DNA of 64,000 nucleotides from Bradyrhizobium sp. CCH5-F6 (GCF_001556045.1 NZ_LSIC01000177.1:1-64000); one strand, 5' to 3'; numbered from the stretch's first letter, positions 34,512 to 44,555 are shown. Notes: a model not told the origin generated them from the letters alone. A program made the numbers and translations.

Positions 34512-35309
34512 TCACCCCACCACCCTATACAGCCTCCACCTCTCCGGCACGCCCTTGAGCCGGTGCACGCCGTGATCCCTCAGGCTGATCGCGGGCTGCG
34601 CCTTCACCAGCTCCTTCACCGCGCTCGACACCAGCACCTCTCCCGCGCGCGCCTTTGCGGCAACGCGGGTGCCGATGTGGAAGGCGAGGCCGACCATTTC
34701 GCCGCCGCTGATGGTGTATTCGCCGGCGTGCAGGCCGACCCGGATCTCGAGACCCAGCGTGCGCACGGCATTCTGGATCGCGGTCGCGCAAGCGATGCCG
34801 GCGGCGGGCTTCCTGAACGTCGCCAGCACGCCGTCGCCGGTGGTCACGACCTCCTTGCCGCCGCACGTCTTCAGCTCCTTGCGGACCGCGGCGTAATAAT
34901 GGCCCATCACCTTGGTCCAGCGGGCATCGCCGAGCCTGGCCGCTTTCGCGGTCGAGCCGACGATGTCGACGATCAGGATGGTGGCCAGCGCCTGCCTGGG
35001 CTCGGTGCCGCGCTCGGCGGGGCGGCGCCGGAACGCGATCGGTCCCGCCAGCGGCTCATAGCGATGGTTGCGGCGCCGCGCGATCGCGGCCTTCGTGTAG
35101 TCCTGCGCGCGCTGCGCGGTGCGGCAACGGACGATCTTCTCCTGCGGCAGACGCGACCAGTACACCTTGCGCCCGGCACCAGCGCCATGCACCTCCACCG
35201 CGCCCCACTTCAGGAAGACTGCCGAGCCAACACGCCTGACACACCACGCCTTCGAGGTGTATCCCGACACGTTGGACTGAAGGACTCCGATGCGGAGGAA
35301 TTTGGGCAT
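34512..35309 (-). CDS. Class III adenylate/guanylate cyclase with an N-terminal WGR-like domain
   Basis: The C-terminal cyclase domain has the metal-Asp strand ATILIVDIVGSTAKAARLGD near residue 110, then TTGDGVLATFRKPA and VGLHAGEYTISGGEMVGLAF. Residues 20-85 (WCVRRVGSAVFLKWGAVEVH and onward) look like a WGR domain, usually found in DNA-repair and RNA-ligase proteins; that assignment is tentative. I start at ATG 35309 (MPKFLRIGV). It has no TM segment, so it is cytosolic. It diverges from the rhodanese gene. Confidence 0.75.
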   Translation of the reverse strand: MPKFLRIGVLQSNVSGYTSKAWCVRRVGSAVFLKWGAVEVHGAGAGRKVYWSRLPQEKIVRCRTAQRAQDYTKAAIARRRNHRYEPLAGPIAFRRRPAERGTEPRQALATILIVDIVGSTAKAARLGDARWTKVMGHYYAAVRKELKTCGGKEVVTTGDGVLATFRKPAAGIACATAIQNAVRTLGLEIRVGLHAGEYTISGGEMVGLAFHIGTRVAAKARAGEVLVSSAVKELVKAQPAISLRDHGVHRLKGVPERWRLYRVVG

Positions 35310-35476
35310 CAACGCGCGGCCGATTGAAGGACCGTATGGACGATTGACGAAACCTATTCGGACAGCCCTGCATCGGCAATAGGCCTTCGTGCGCCGCTCT
35401 GCGTCCTTCGCGTGGACGAGGCGCAGCCCAAATCGATGTGCTATCCTCCCTTGGGGGCGGCAGGAGAGAGAAAACC

Positions 35477-35845
35477 ATGGCAACAAGTGTCAAGCAAATG
35501 CTGGAAGCTGCGAACGCGGCGGTGCCGAAGATCTCGTCGGAGCAGGCGGCCGAGATGATCAAGAACGGGGACACGCTCGTGTTGGACGTCCGCGACGCGC
35601 CGGAAGTCGCCGCCAGCGGCAAGATCGCGGGCGCCGTGCATGTCTCGCGCGGGATGCTGGAATTTCGCGCCGATCCGGAGTCGCCCTATCACGACAAGGC
35701 GTTCGACAAGGCCAAGACCGTGATCCTGTACTGCGCATCCGGCGGCCGATCGGCGCTTGCCGGGAAGGTGCTCAAGGACATGGGCTACGAGAAGGTCTAC
35801 AACGTCGGCGGCTTCAAGGACTGGTCGGGAGCCGTCGAGAAATAG
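35477..35845 (+). CDS. Rhodanese-like sulfurtransferase
   Basis: A 122-residue single rhodanese domain. The active-site loop is ILYCASGGRSALAG with catalytic Cys, and the N-terminal VLDVRDAPEV strand is conserved. CAGGAGAGAGAAAACC precedes the ATG. It has no signal peptide, so it is cytoplasmic. It should transfer sulfane sulfur to cyanide or thiols. A CGGCCCCG/CGGGGCCG inverted repeat at 35889-35920 follows and may end its transcript. Confidence 0.88.
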   Translation: MATSVKQMLEAANAAVPKISSEQAAEMIKNGDTLVLDVRDAPEVAASGKIAGAVHVSRGMLEFRADPESPYHDKAFDKAKTVILYCASGGRSALAGKVLKDMGYEKVYNVGGFKDWSGAVEK

Positions 35846-36005
35846 GCGAAACAGGTGGCGCGGTTCCCGTCCCCGGCGCTGGCGCTCACGGCCCCGCGGA
35901 GCGATCGGCCGTCGGGGCCGCGAGCCCCGGCGCCTGACCCTGCTGCGTCGCCCGGCATCTCACCTTCGACGCAACGATCGGCCGTCATGCGCGTTTCCAT
36001 CCCTA

Positions 36006-36048
36006 AAGCGCGATGAGATCAGGTTGAATCGTCATCATCATCGCGCTT
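36006..36048. repeat. Short palindromic repeat
   Basis: AAGCGCGATGA (36006-36016) and TCATCGCGCTT (36038-36048) are perfect 11-nt inverted arms around a 21-nt spacer containing GATCAGGTTGAATCGTCA. It lies 27 bp before the small acidic gene. It resembles a dispersed intergenic motif of Bradyrhizobium (from general knowledge). Confidence 0.65.
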
Positions 36049-36074
36049 CAGGTTACTGGACCGTGAGGCGCGCC

Positions 36075-36254
36075 ATGAGCAAGGACGACGAACTGAAGCC
36101 CGACGACTTCCCGATCGTAGCCGACAAGGACAAGCTGAGGACCCACAAGGGCGAGCACGTCGCCGAGGCCGAAACCGAGCAGATCGCGCATGAGATCGCC
36201 GACCGGCTGAACGAGCACGCGCACCGGGAAGAGCAGGATCGCTGGTCGGCCTGA
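36075..36254 (+). CDS. Small charged protein of unknown function
   Basis: 59 residues: MSKDDELKPDDFPIVADKDK and onward. It is highly acidic/charged and predicted helical in the second half (EAETEQIAHEIADRLNEHAH). No signal or TM. It has the look of the short conserved hypothetical proteins of rhizobia. The ribosome site is weak (TGAGGCGCGCC). Confidence 0.55.
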   Translation: MSKDDELKPDDFPIVADKDKLRTHKGEHVAEAETEQIAHEIADRLNEHAHREEQDRWSA

Positions 36255-36482
36255 GTTAGCGGCATCGCGTCGCGGTTGACCAGGGATAGGAACACCGGGG
36301 ATCCCCGCGCATTGGCCTGCGCCGGGGTCCACCATTCCGGCAAATGGCGGCCTCGGCTCGACCCCCGCCCCCGGACCGCCGAGCCGGGGCCCGCCTGACG
36401 CGGAGCGAACGCAAACCTTCGAGACGACCGCCTGCGGCGGACGCTCGGGATGAGGTCTCGTTCGGCGGCTGCCGCTCGCGGC

Positions 36483-37673
36483 TCACTCCGGATACGCGAA
36501 CAGATCGATCGGCTCGTTGAAGCCGCGCACCGCGTGCTGGCCGACATGCTCCAGGGCGAACTCTTTCTCCACCAGCTCGGCGAAGGCGCGCGACAGCAGC
36601 ACCTTCTTGCCGATGGTCTTGGTCAGCGCCTCCAGGCGGGAGGCCATGTTGACGGCCGGGCCGATCACGGTGAAGTCGAGCCGGCTGGTCGATCCGATAT
36701 TGCCGTACATGACGTCGCCGACGTGGACGCCGATGCCGTAGTTCAGCGGCGCGCGGCCGGTGACGCTGTTCCGTTCGTTGAGCGCGGCCATGGCCTGCCG
36801 GGCCTCGGCCACGGCGCGAAGCAGGTTTGCGCAGGCGTCGGGCGCGCTGAGCGGAAAGATGGCGAGCAGTCCGTCTCCGATGAACTTCAGGATCTCGCCG
36901 CCGTACCGCGCGATCGGCTCCGACATCGCGTCGAAATAGTCGTTGAGCAGGTCGATGACGTCGTCGCGCGGCCAATTGTCGGAGATCCTGGTGAAATCCC
37001 GGAGGTCGCAGATCATGATCGCGGCGCGCACCGTGGTGCCGGTGCCGCGCCTGGTGGCGCCGGCCAGGATCAGCTCGCCGGCATGGGAGCCGACATAGGT
37101 CTCCAGCAGGGTCCGCGCCAGGCGGTTCTTGATGCGGATCTCGCTGACCAGCGCCAGCACCGGCAGCAGCTTCTTGAGGCCGGCGATATGCGCATCGTCG
37201 AAACCGCCGGGCCGGTCGGTCGCGAAGGTGACGATGTGCCGCTTGCCGAGCGTATGGTAGAGCGGCCAGGCGACATAGTCGGTGAGGCCCTTGGCGCGCA
37301 TCTCGTCATAGAGGGCGTGCTTGCGGCCGAGCGAGGGATCCTGCTCGAGCCTCTCGCGCAGCTCGGTTGCGCCGTCAGTGATCTCGTGGGCGGCGCTGCC
37401 GATATATTCGGGCCGCTCGCGAACTTCATAGTCGACCAGCGCAATCTCAGCCTCGCGGCTCCCGTCGGACCACATCATGCGGGCCCCGAGCCACTGCGGG
37501 TGATTGATCAACACGTGAAGCGTCGCCCGCTTCACGGGAATGCCGGCCTGCTGGAGGCGGATGCACATCTGCGCGAAGATGTCGTCGATGAAACGCTCGT
37601 CGCGCGTGCCGTTGGTCAGCCAGTCGATGACGCCGTCGGCAGGCGTGGGGGCAAGGTTGTCCGGCGCGTTCAT
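36483..37673 (-). CDS. Class III adenylate/guanylate cyclase, soluble, with an N-terminal sensor region
   Basis: 396 residues. The cyclase domain starts near residue 215 with AAIMICDLRDFTRISDNWPR. It continues with KFIGDGLLAIFPL, IGVHVGDVMYGNIGS and TVIGPAVNMASRLEAL, which carry the metal aspartates and catalytic Asn/Arg. The N-terminal 200 residues have no TM and resemble the extended sensor of the family common in Bradyrhizobium. It probably makes cAMP in response to an unknown cytosolic cue. Confidence 0.9.
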   Translation of the reverse strand: MNAPDNLAPTPADGVIDWLTNGTRDERFIDDIFAQMCIRLQQAGIPVKRATLHVLINHPQWLGARMMWSDGSREAEIALVDYEVRERPEYIGSAAHEITDGATELRERLEQDPSLGRKHALYDEMRAKGLTDYVAWPLYHTLGKRHIVTFATDRPGGFDDAHIAGLKKLLPVLALVSEIRIKNRLARTLLETYVGSHAGELILAGATRRGTGTTVRAAIMICDLRDFTRISDNWPRDDVIDLLNDYFDAMSEPIARYGGEILKFIGDGLLAIFPLSAPDACANLLRAVAEARQAMAALNERNSVTGRAPLNYGIGVHVGDVMYGNIGSTSRLDFTVIGPAVNMASRLEALTKTIGKKVLLSRAFAELVEKEFALEHVGQHAVRGFNEPIDLFAYPE

Positions 37674-37789
37674 AGTCTGCCCCTCGAGCTGCGGTCTGCT
37701 ACAGAAGCAGATATCATGCTCCGGGCCGGCGGCGTCAACCTGGCCAGTTGCACGGATTGTGCGCAGCAGGCGACCAGCGCAGCGGCCGC

Positions 37790-38374
37790 CTAAGCGAGCA
37801 GCCGGATCGATCCCAGCACCGCGAGGCCCGACACGAGCGCAAGCATCACCGGCTCCGTCAGCTCGACCTTCAGCGTGCCCTCGTCGGGAATCGTAAAATT
37901 CTCGTCATCGAGACGGATGCGGCATTCGCCGCGCGCGGCATAGACGAGATGGGTGCCCGCCGCGAGCGGCCGCTCGCCGGGCTCCCTGAGCGCGAGGAGA
38001 TCAATCTCCGCCGCACCGCGCCGCGCCATGAGGTTCACGACCTCGACGGGACCGGCTTCGAGCTCGGTCACGATCTCGAGCTCGCCGGTGAAACGCACGG
38101 TCGTAAAAGGTTCACGTTCGTCGAATTCCTGCGTCGGCGACTTCAGCACCAGCCCGCGCCCGCCCACGACCATCTGCAAGCGGTCGATACCGGGCATGTA
38201 GGAGAAGGGACCGGGCGCCACGATCGGCGTCGAGGCAAAGCGCCAGAGCAGGCTGTCCCAGCTCTTCTGCGGCGCATCGTCCCGATGAGCGTCCGCAATG
38301 TCGGTGAAGATGCCGCCGCCGTTCTTCCACGGCGAGCGGGTGTAGTCGTCAGGCTTGAGCAGTGTTGCTTTCAT
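37790..38374 (-). CDS. HutD-family protein
   Basis: 194 residues of the HutD/Ves (DUF886) cupin-like family. SPWKNGGGIFTDIA lies near residue 14, then WRFASTPIVAPGPFSYMPGI and MARRGAAEIDLL. HutD is linked to histidine use in other bacteria, but no hut genes are present here, so the role is open. Its start overlaps the end of the alpha/beta hydrolase gene by 26 nt. Confidence 0.85.
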   Translation of the reverse strand: MKATLLKPDDYTRSPWKNGGGIFTDIADAHRDDAPQKSWDSLLWRFASTPIVAPGPFSYMPGIDRLQMVVGGRGLVLKSPTQEFDEREPFTTVRFTGELEIVTELEAGPVEVVNLMARRGAAEIDLLALREPGERPLAAGTHLVYAARGECRIRLDDENFTIPDEGTLKVELTEPVMLALVSGLAVLGSIRLLA

Positions 38375-39305
38375 GGAGATCCTCGACACGATCGGGGTGC
38401 GATGAAGCGCCGGCGCGCGCTTCCAGAAACGGCTCGGCTTCCTCCCGCACGGCGTCCAAATGCGTGAACAGCGACACGTGGCCGCCATCGGGGAGCGCCA
38501 GCAGCCTCGCTTGCGGAATCGCCCGGCAGACATTCTCCGCATGCGAGAACGGCACGACGTTGTCGGCGCGGCCGTGCACGACGAGGGTGGGCGCCGAGAT
38601 CGCTCCCGCGGGCAACTGTCCCAGCGCGGCAAACCGCGCGATGTCGTTGATGGTCCCTGGAAGCCGCGCCTGCAGATTCCGAAACACGCTCGACTGCAAG
38701 GCGCCGAACAGCGGACCCGCCGCCGGATGGCGCAAGGTCCGTTCGCGCATGGCGTCATCGGGGATGGAGCGGCGCGCACCGGCTTGCGGATTTCGTTCTG
38801 CCCGCCATCTCAGGAGGCGCGGCAGTCCGGGAAGACGCGCAAGGTGGCGCATCATGCGCAGGCGCGCGGTGATCTCCGGCGGCGTTTGCAGCGTGCCCGT
38901 GCAGGCCGAGATCAGCACCAGCGCGCGGCAGCGCGAGGGATGCCGCGCGGCAAATTGCAGCGCCGAGGGGCCGCCGGCGGAGACCGCGACGATCGCCGCG
39001 GACGAAATCCCGACCGCGTCGAGCAGCGCGCCGTAGACATCGGCCTGTTCGTCGGGTGACGCGCCAAGCGCGAGGGACGAGCCGAGATAGCCGGGGCGGG
39101 ACACGGCCACCACCCGCTTGCCCCTGAGCGTCTTCGCGAGGGCGCGCGCCAGCAGCCACGACTGGTCGTGACCGCCCATGCCGCCGTGGACGGCCAGAAT
39201 GGCCGGCCCCTCGCCCGCGATGGCGCACTGGATCGTGCCGCGGGAGGTCGTCACGAAGACCGGAGCAGGCCCGGCGAGCGGCAATGCGTCTGGATCTGCG
39301 GTCAT
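38349..39305 (-). CDS. Alpha/beta-hydrolase
   Basis: 318 residues starting at ATG 39305 (MTADPDALPLAG). The oxyanion region is AVHGGMGGHDQSW, the nucleophile elbow is VAVSAGGPSALQFA (Ser in SAGG), the acid is in VVHGRADNVVP, and the catalytic His is in DGGHVSLF. It has no signal peptide. The substrate is unknown. It overlaps HutD by 26 nt and the DUF2087 gene by 4 nt, so the three form one operon. Confidence 0.85.
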   Translation of the reverse strand: MTADPDALPLAGPAPVFVTTSRGTIQCAIAGEGPAILAVHGGMGGHDQSWLLARALAKTLRGKRVVAVSRPGYLGSSLALGASPDEQADVYGALLDAVGISSAAIVAVSAGGPSALQFAARHPSRCRALVLISACTGTLQTPPEITARLRMMRHLARLPGLPRLLRWRAERNPQAGARRSIPDDAMRERTLRHPAAGPLFGALQSSVFRNLQARLPGTINDIARFAALGQLPAGAISAPTLVVHGRADNVVPFSHAENVCRAIPQARLLALPDGGHVSLFTHLDAVREEAEPFLEARAGASSHPDRVEDLHESNTAQA

Positions 39306-39871
39306 GTCGCGGCTTCCGATCGCCCGGCAGCGCCGGACTTGAGACAGCGCAGAAGCGCGGCAGCCTCCGCCGGCGGCCGACGCTCGATCCGGCGATACGC
39401 GCGCCCATCGGAGGTGCGGACGACCAGGCCGTGATCGCACAGCGCGCGGCGAAGCAAGGCATCATCGCCAAAGGCATGCAGGCGATTCAACAGCGTCTTC
39501 ACTTCCGCCTCGGCCAGACTGCACCGCGACGGGAAGCCGGCCCACAACACCCAGAGGCTCAGCTGCTGCAAATTGTGCCGGGCCGGCCAGCGAAGCAACC
39601 TGCCGCGTTCATCGAAATGGCGCGCCGCGCGTTGCACGCGCTTCAGATCGAGCGCCTCGTCTCGGGCCGCCCGCGTCCCGCGGTCATCCACGGGCGTGCC
39701 GACCGCACCGGCGCGGAAATGCTGATAGTTCCGGTGTCCCGCCGCGCGCGCAAGAATGTTAAGCAACTCGACGTGCCCCGGTGGCGACGTGCGCTCCAGA
39801 AGCTGGGCGCGCAGGGATTTCGCGAGCGCGGAGATGTCGCCCGCAACGAACGCAATGGGTGTTCTGGACAT
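39302..39871 (-). CDS. DUF2087-domain protein
   Basis: About 189 residues from ATG 39871 (MSRTPIAFVAG), which has GAGG at good spacing. The C-terminal half (RHFDERGRLLRWPA, LAEAEVKTLLNRLHAFGDDA, LVVRTSDGRAYRRI) fits DUF2087, a small domain found alone or attached to regulators. The N-terminal half has a helical motif, LLNILARAAGHRNYQHFRAG, resembling glyoxalase-associated or HTH-type helices. The function is unknown. First gene of a three-gene minus-strand operon. Confidence 0.75.
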   Translation of the reverse strand: MSRTPIAFVAGDISALAKSLRAQLLERTSPPGHVELLNILARAAGHRNYQHFRAGAVGTPVDDRGTRAARDEALDLKRVQRAARHFDERGRLLRWPARHNLQQLSLWVLWAGFPSRCSLAEAEVKTLLNRLHAFGDDALLRRALCDHGLVVRTSDGRAYRRIERRPPAEAAALLRCLKSGAAGRSEAAT

Positions 39872-40114
39872 GACCAATCCTCGATGTGCCGATCCACAGG
39901 CGGATTGTCGGAGGTCACCGGCTTACGACGCGGCACGAGGTTTGGTGTCGGTTCGATTTAGCCTTGCAGGTTTAGCTTCCCTCGCGGGACGGTGACGCCT
40001 GGGTGAACTGCAGACCCGGGCAAACCCTTACTATAGACGCCCGGCGAGCTCAAGGGCCTGACATCGATGCGCGGCACCGTGGTCGGAGCGACGAGCGTCG
40101 CGGAGCTGGCGACG

Positions 40115-42211
40115 CTACTTTGACGTCAATGCCGCTACGGCCCGCCAGCTGGCGTCAGGCGCAGCCGATGTGAGCTGCCGGCAGCGGTCCCGCATCAAGG
40201 CGGCCGGACGATCGTGGCTGCGCCGTTGCAACACCGCTTCGAAATCGGCGAGCGCATCGGCAAACCGGCGTGCGCGATAGGAGACGAGGCCGCGCTCGTA
40301 ATCCGCGATCCAGCCGATCGTGTCGCTATCACCGGCCGTCTCGCCTGCGATCCCGATCAGCTCATGGACGGAGATACCCTCCTCGCGTCCGTAGACCGCG
40401 ATGCTGTCGACCTCGCGCGTGATGACGACGCCGCGCGCCAGACGTTCGGTCGCCCCGCCAACCAGGATCTGCGTCCCGTAGGATTTGTTGGCGCCTTCGA
40501 GCCGGCTGGCGACGTTCACGGCATCGCCGATCACGGTGTAGTTCAGCCGCAGCTCCGAGCCGATATTGCCGACCAGCATGCGGCCGGAATTGATGCCGAT
40601 GCGGATCTGGAGCGGCTGGCCGAGATCGTCGACGAGGCCCGACTCCTCGATCGCCCCGCGGCAGGCGAGCGCCGCGCGGCAGCATCGCGCGGCGTGATCG
40701 TCTTGCGGCTGCGGCGCGCCCCAGAATGCCATCACGGCATCGCCGATGAACTTGTCGATGGTCCCGCCATGGGCGACGATGATCTCCGAGGTGATGTCGA
40801 GATAGCGCGACAGCAACGGCACCACGCGATCACCCAGCCGCTCGGACAGCCCGGTGAAGCCGGCAATGTCGATGAACATCACGCTGAGCTCCTGGACGCT
40901 GCCGCCGGGCCTCGCCTCGACGCCCTGGCGCAGCAAACCGCGGACGAGATCGGCCGGGATGAACTTGCGGAAGGCGGACAATCCGGCCGCCATCTCGGCG
41001 ATCGCGCCCGACAGGCTCGCGATTTCCCTGAGCCGCGACGGATGGCGGCGAACCCGCTCCAGCGCGAAGGCCTCGACATGGCGAAGCTCGCCGACGACGC
41101 GCGACAGCGGCGCGGCGATGACGGACCGCGCCAGCATCGCCGAGGCCAGCGCCGCAAGCACGGCGCCGATGGCAAGGCCGAGGATCAGGCGCCGCAGCGT
41201 CGTCTCGACCGGCCCGAGAAATTCGGCCTCCGGGATCACGGTCGCGAGCGACCAGCCGGGAAACGGCAGCGGCGTCAGCGCGACTTCATAAGCAGCGCCG
41301 CCCCATATGAGCCGGTTCCGCCAGGCCTCCTTGCCGCCGGCCTCGCCCGCCTTGCCGAGCGCCAGGCGCGCGAGTGGCAGCAGCGCCGTGTCGCCGCGCG
41401 CCGGATGGAGCTCGTCGGCATTCTTGTCCGGCGCCGCGACGAGTTCGCCGCCATCGTCGATGATGAAGGCGGTCCCGGTTCGCCCGACCTCGAGCTGCGA
41501 CAGGAAGCGCGCGAGCCTGGTGTATTCGATGACGACGGCCAGTACGCCTTGCCGCTCCTGATAGACGTCGATCGGTCCCGCGAAGGCGATCGACGGCCGG
41601 ACGCCGGTCGCATGGTCCAGCACCCTGAACCATTGCGGATCATCCGCGGTCAGCCCGGCCTTGAACCAGGCCTGGTCGGCGACGTGAAACGAGGTCGGCT
41701 CGAAACGGCGGCTGGCGAACTCGATGTCGCCGGGCACCACCTCATACTCGTCGACGCGTCGCTGGCCGGCATGGTCGGTCAGCGAGATCTCCATCATCTC
41801 CAGGCGGCGATCGCCGAGCTTGTGCGCGGCGAAGAAGGAGCCGTCGGGCCAACCGAACGCGACCCAGGAGATCGTCGCCTGCGACTGCAATTGCGAGAGA
41901 AAAACGAACTCGCGCTTGTCGGCCTCGCGGGTGTCGAGCACGTTCTGGAGGAACAGCGTGCGAATCGCGGTGTGGGCGGCGCGCGCCTCGTCGACGATCG
42001 CCGAGACCTCCTTGCGCACGGCCGCGACGATCTGCGCGTTGATGGTCGAGGCGAGCTGCCGGCTGGTCGCCTCCGCCGTGCGCCACCACAACAGGCTGGA
42101 CAGGGCAGCCGTCAGCAGGATCGCGGCCAGCACCAGCGCGGAGACCGCAAGGCGGATGCTGACCGTCAGCCCTGCGAGCGCGCGAAGCCGCCGTTCGGGA
42201 TCGACATTCAT
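40115..42211 (-). CDS. Membrane-bound class III adenylate/guanylate cyclase with extracytoplasmic Cache-type sensor
   Basis: 698 residues. TM1 is near 20-45. A periplasmic region of about 280 residues with Cache-like features ([36 protein letters not shown]) follows, then TM2 near 330-355 and HAMP. The cyclase domain runs from about residue 440: [68 protein letters not shown]. It senses an external ligand and makes a cyclic nucleotide. It diverges from the bufferin operon. Confidence 0.92.
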   Translation of the reverse strand: MNVDPERRLRALAGLTVSIRLAVSALVLAAILLTAALSSLLWWRTAEATSRQLASTINAQIVAAVRKEVSAIVDEARAAHTAIRTLFLQNVLDTREADKREFVFLSQLQSQATISWVAFGWPDGSFFAAHKLGDRRLEMMEISLTDHAGQRRVDEYEVVPGDIEFASRRFEPTSFHVADQAWFKAGLTADDPQWFRVLDHATGVRPSIAFAGPIDVYQERQGVLAVVIEYTRLARFLSQLEVGRTGTAFIIDDGGELVAAPDKNADELHPARGDTALLPLARLALGKAGEAGGKEAWRNRLIWGGAAYEVALTPLPFPGWSLATVIPEAEFLGPVETTLRRLILGLAIGAVLAALASAMLARSVIAAPLSRVVGELRHVEAFALERVRRHPSRLREIASLSGAIAEMAAGLSAFRKFIPADLVRGLLRQGVEARPGGSVQELSVMFIDIAGFTGLSERLGDRVVPLLSRYLDITSEIIVAHGGTIDKFIGDAVMAFWGAPQPQDDHAARCCRAALACRGAIEESGLVDDLGQPLQIRIGINSGRMLVGNIGSELRLNYTVIGDAVNVASRLEGANKSYGTQILVGGATERLARGVVITREVDSIAVYGREEGISVHELIGIAGETAGDSDTIGWIADYERGLVSYRARRFADALADFEAVLQRRSHDRPAALMRDRCRQLTSAAPDASWRAVAALTSK

Positions 42212-42435
42212 CGCTGCTCACGCCTCGTTTGCGAGTAACTGGTATTCTCTTACGCGGCCGACGCTCGTTCGTTACCTCTGGCAGGAGCGAGCGCCCGCCG
42301 CCAATGCCCGGCGGCTACCGTCTCGATAGAAGCTCGGCATTGGCTTCTGGCCGACGCTTGCCCGCTAATCCCGCTCGAGCGCACCGCCCCGTGCGCCGAT
42401 CCAATCGGTCTCACGAACTCGTGAGCAGCCCGCCG

Positions 42436-42461
42436 GTAACGCAGGTCGCGCGCGGAGCGAA
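42436..42461 (+). promoter_or_regulatory. Likely ECF sigma factor promoter of the bufferin operon
   Basis: GTAACG at 42436-42441, a 16-nt spacer, then CGAA at 42458-42461. This matches the pattern GTAACC-N16-CGAA that I recall for the metal-stress sigma factor SigF of Caulobacter, which drives DUF2282-type genes there. It lies 56 nt before the bufA1 start, leaving a leader of about 50 nt. Confidence 0.65.
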
Positions 42462-42472
42462 GGAGACCATGC

Positions 42473-42495
42473 GCCATCGCCTGCCAGGCGATGGC
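42473..42495 (+). promoter_or_regulatory. Leader hairpin before bufA1
   Basis: GCCATCGCCT (42473-42482) and AGGCGATGGC (42486-42495) form a perfect 10-bp stem with a 3-nt loop. The GGAG ribosome site follows about 10 nt later, so the hairpin may stabilise the mRNA or shape translation. Confidence 0.5.
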
Positions 42496-42516
42496 ATCTC
42501 GAACAGGAGAATCTCG

Positions 42517-42822
42517 ATGTCTGCCAAACATGCCGTCACCTCCCTCGTCCTCGCCGGTGCAATGTCGACCGCGCTCGCGACCCTTGCCGCCGCCGGCCCC
42601 CTGACCAAGGCCGAAGGCGAGGCGGCCGTCGCCGCCAAGAAGGAGAAGTGCTTCGGCGTCGCGCTGAAGGGCCAGAACGATTGCGCGGCGGGTCCGGGCA
42701 CGACCTGCCAGGGCACTTCGACCGTCGACTTCCAGGGCAACGCCTGGAAATTCGTGCAGGGCGGCACCTGCACCAGCATCGAGCTGCCGAACGGCAAGAA
42801 GGGTTCGCTCAAGCCGGTGTAA
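42517..42822 (+). CDS. bufA1: BufA1-type bufferin precursor (DUF2282)
   Basis: 101 residues. A signal peptide ends near residue 26 ([10 protein letters not shown]). The mature part has four cysteines at 45, 56, 64 and 85, in KCFG, DCAAG, TCQGT and TCTS contexts, as in DUF2282 proteins. Bufferins are RiPPs whose core cysteines are modified by an MNIO enzyme into thiooxazoles and then bind copper in the periplasm. ATG 42517 has GGAG at 8 nt. An in-frame ATG at 42469 also has AAGGAG, but the predicted promoter would make that start nearly leaderless. Confidence 0.88.
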   Translation: MSAKHAVTSLVLAGAMSTALATLAAAGPLTKAEGEAAVAAKKEKCFGVALKGQNDCAAGPGTTCQGTSTVDFQGNAWKFVQGGTCTSIELPNGKKGSLKPV

Positions 42823-42865
42823 CGGCCGGCGCGACGTCGCCAGAAAGCACGAACGGAGCAGCACG

Positions 42866-43783
42866 ATGAGCACGGTGACCAAGCCGACCGGATCTGCGGC
42901 CGTGCCGCTCCGTTTCGCGACGCCCATCGGCGGCGTTGCCGGGACGAGCTTCAAGCCCGAGCATCTCCCGGCCATCCTCGAAGGCGGACCTCGGCGCGGC
43001 TTCTTCGAGGTCCACGCCGAGAACTACATGGGCGCCGGCGGCCCACCGCATCGCGCGCTGGAAGCGATCCGCCGCGACCATCCGCTCTCCCTGCATGGTG
43101 TCTGCATGTCGATCGGCGGTCCCCGGCCGCTCGACAAGGCGCATCTGGCGCGCTTCCGTAGCCTGGTCGCGCGCTACCAGCCAGCGCTGGTCTCCGAACA
43201 TCTCGCCTGGTCGACGCATGAGACCAGCTTCTTCAACGATCTGTTGCCCCTGCCCTATACCGAGGCGACGCTGGCTTGCGTCTGCGATCACATCGACCAG
43301 GTGCAGGAGGCGATCCGCCGTCCGCTGCTGCTGGAAAACCCCTCGACCTATCTCGCGTTTCGCGAGTCGTCGATGAGCGAGACCGATTTCATCCGCGCCA
43401 TTGCGGAGCGCACCGGCTGCGCGCTGTTGCTCGACATCAACAACGTGTTCGTCTCCGCGACAAATCACGGCTTCTCGGCGCTCGATTATCTCGCGGAGTT
43501 TCCGCTGTCGCGGGTCGGCGAAATCCACCTCGCCGGCCATGCCGAGCAGGCCGACGACGAGGGTGACCTGTTGTTGATCGACAGCCATGACGGTCCGGTC
43601 GCGGACGCCATCTGGAAGCTCTACGAGATCGTGATCCGGCGCCGTGGCGCGGTACCGACGCTTATCGAATGGGACAGCAAGATACCGGACTGGCCGATGC
43701 TGGAAGCGGAAGCCTCCGCGGCCCAGGCGATCCTCGACCGTCATCAGTCCGCCGTGCCGGCAGGAGAGCGTCATGCCGCATGA
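42866..43783 (+). CDS. bufB: BufB-type MNIO (DUF692) multinuclear iron oxidative enzyme
   Basis: 305-residue TIM-barrel protein of the MNIO family. Metal-ligand motifs are [56 protein letters not shown] and [10 protein letters not shown]. It should oxidise cysteines of BufA1 with iron and O2. It starts 43 bp after bufA1 with GGAG upstream, and overlaps bufC by 11 nt. All ligand positions I can recognise are present, so it is probably active. Confidence 0.92.
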   Translation: MSTVTKPTGSAAVPLRFATPIGGVAGTSFKPEHLPAILEGGPRRGFFEVHAENYMGAGGPPHRALEAIRRDHPLSLHGVCMSIGGPRPLDKAHLARFRSLVARYQPALVSEHLAWSTHETSFFNDLLPLPYTEATLACVCDHIDQVQEAIRRPLLLENPSTYLAFRESSMSETDFIRAIAERTGCALLLDINNVFVSATNHGFSALDYLAEFPLSRVGEIHLAGHAEQADDEGDLLLIDSHDGPVADAIWKLYEIVIRRRGAVPTLIEWDSKIPDWPMLEAEASAAQAILDRHQSAVPAGERHAA

Positions 43784-44555
43784 CGCCGGCCTGTCCTTCG
43801 CCGCCTCGTTCGCGCCGGCGCTGCTGGACCCGGCGCGCCGCACGCCCGAGGGCGTGACCGGCCCGAACGGCAAGGCCGCCGGCCGGCGCTACGACGTCTA
43901 CCGCAACAACGTCACGGTCAGCCTGATCGACGCGCTGGCCTCGATCTATCCGGCGGTGCAGCGCATCACCGGCGCCGACTTCTTCCGCGCCATAGCGCGT
44001 TCCCAGGTCCGGAGCAATCCGCCGACCTCGCCGCTGCTGTTCGAATACGGCCGCGACTTTCCGGAGTTCATCGCACACTATGAGCATGCGCAGGCGATGC
44101 CCTGGCTCCCCGACGTCGCCCGTATCGAACGCGCCTGGCTCGATTCCTATCACGCCGCCGACGCGCTCCCGCTGTCGCCGGCCCGGCTGTCGGCGGTGAC
44201 GCCCGATCGTTTGGCCGATCTGGCGTTCGTTCCGCATCCCGCCGCGCGATGCCTGCGCTCTCAATACGCCGCCGTGACGATCTTTGCCGCCAACCGCGAC
44301 GATGCACCGGTCATGCGCATCGATGCCTCCACGCCGGAGGATACCCTGATCACGCGACCCGAGTTCGAGGTCACCGTGCGCCGCCTTCCGCCCGGCGGCG
44401 CGGTCTTCGCGAACCATCTGATGTCGGGGCGGCCCCTCGGCGCGGCCGCGGCGGCGGCGCTGGAAGATTCAAGCGAATTCGACATCGCTGCGAACATCGC
44501 CGGGCTGATCGAGGCCGGCGCCTTCACCTCGCTCGCTTGCGGAGACCCATCATGA
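43773..44555 (+). CDS. bufC: BufC-type RiPP precursor-recognition partner (DUF2063)
   Basis: 260 residues. The N-terminal DUF2063 domain shows [36 protein letters not shown] and [15 protein letters not shown]. This partner forms a complex with MNIO enzymes and presents the precursor peptide. CAGGAGAGCGTC precedes the ATG. It overlaps bufB by 11 nt and the DoxX gene by 4 nt (ATGA), so it is translationally coupled on both sides. Confidence 0.9.
   Translation: MPHDAGLSFAASFAPALLDPARRTPEGVTGPNGKAAGRRYDVYRNNVTVSLIDALASIYPAVQRITGADFFRAIARSQVRSNPPTSPLLFEYGRDFPEFIAHYEHAQAMPWLPDVARIERAWLDSYHAADALPLSPARLSAVTPDRLADLAFVPHPAARCLRSQYAAVTIFAANRDDAPVMRIDASTPEDTLITRPEFEVTVRRLPPGGAVFANHLMSGRPLGAAAAAALEDSSEFDIAANIAGLIEAGAFTSLACGDPS

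Larger units (their letters stand above)
42212..42516. other. 305-bp regulatory gap upstream of the bufferin operon
   Basis: It contains the likely ECF-sigma promoter (42436-42461) and a perfect hairpin (42473-42495) just ahead of the ribosome site. The rest, 42212-42435, shows no gene. Confidence 0.6.

Noticed and set aside
40214..42238. 674-residue plus-strand ORF opposite the membrane cyclase
   Set aside because: The minus strand carries all cyclase and Cache motifs; the plus frame is a shadow.
42469..42516. Upstream ATG start for bufA1
   Set aside because: Although AAGGAG precedes it, it would add 16 polar residues before the signal peptide and lies about 8 nt from the predicted -10 element, leaving almost no leader.
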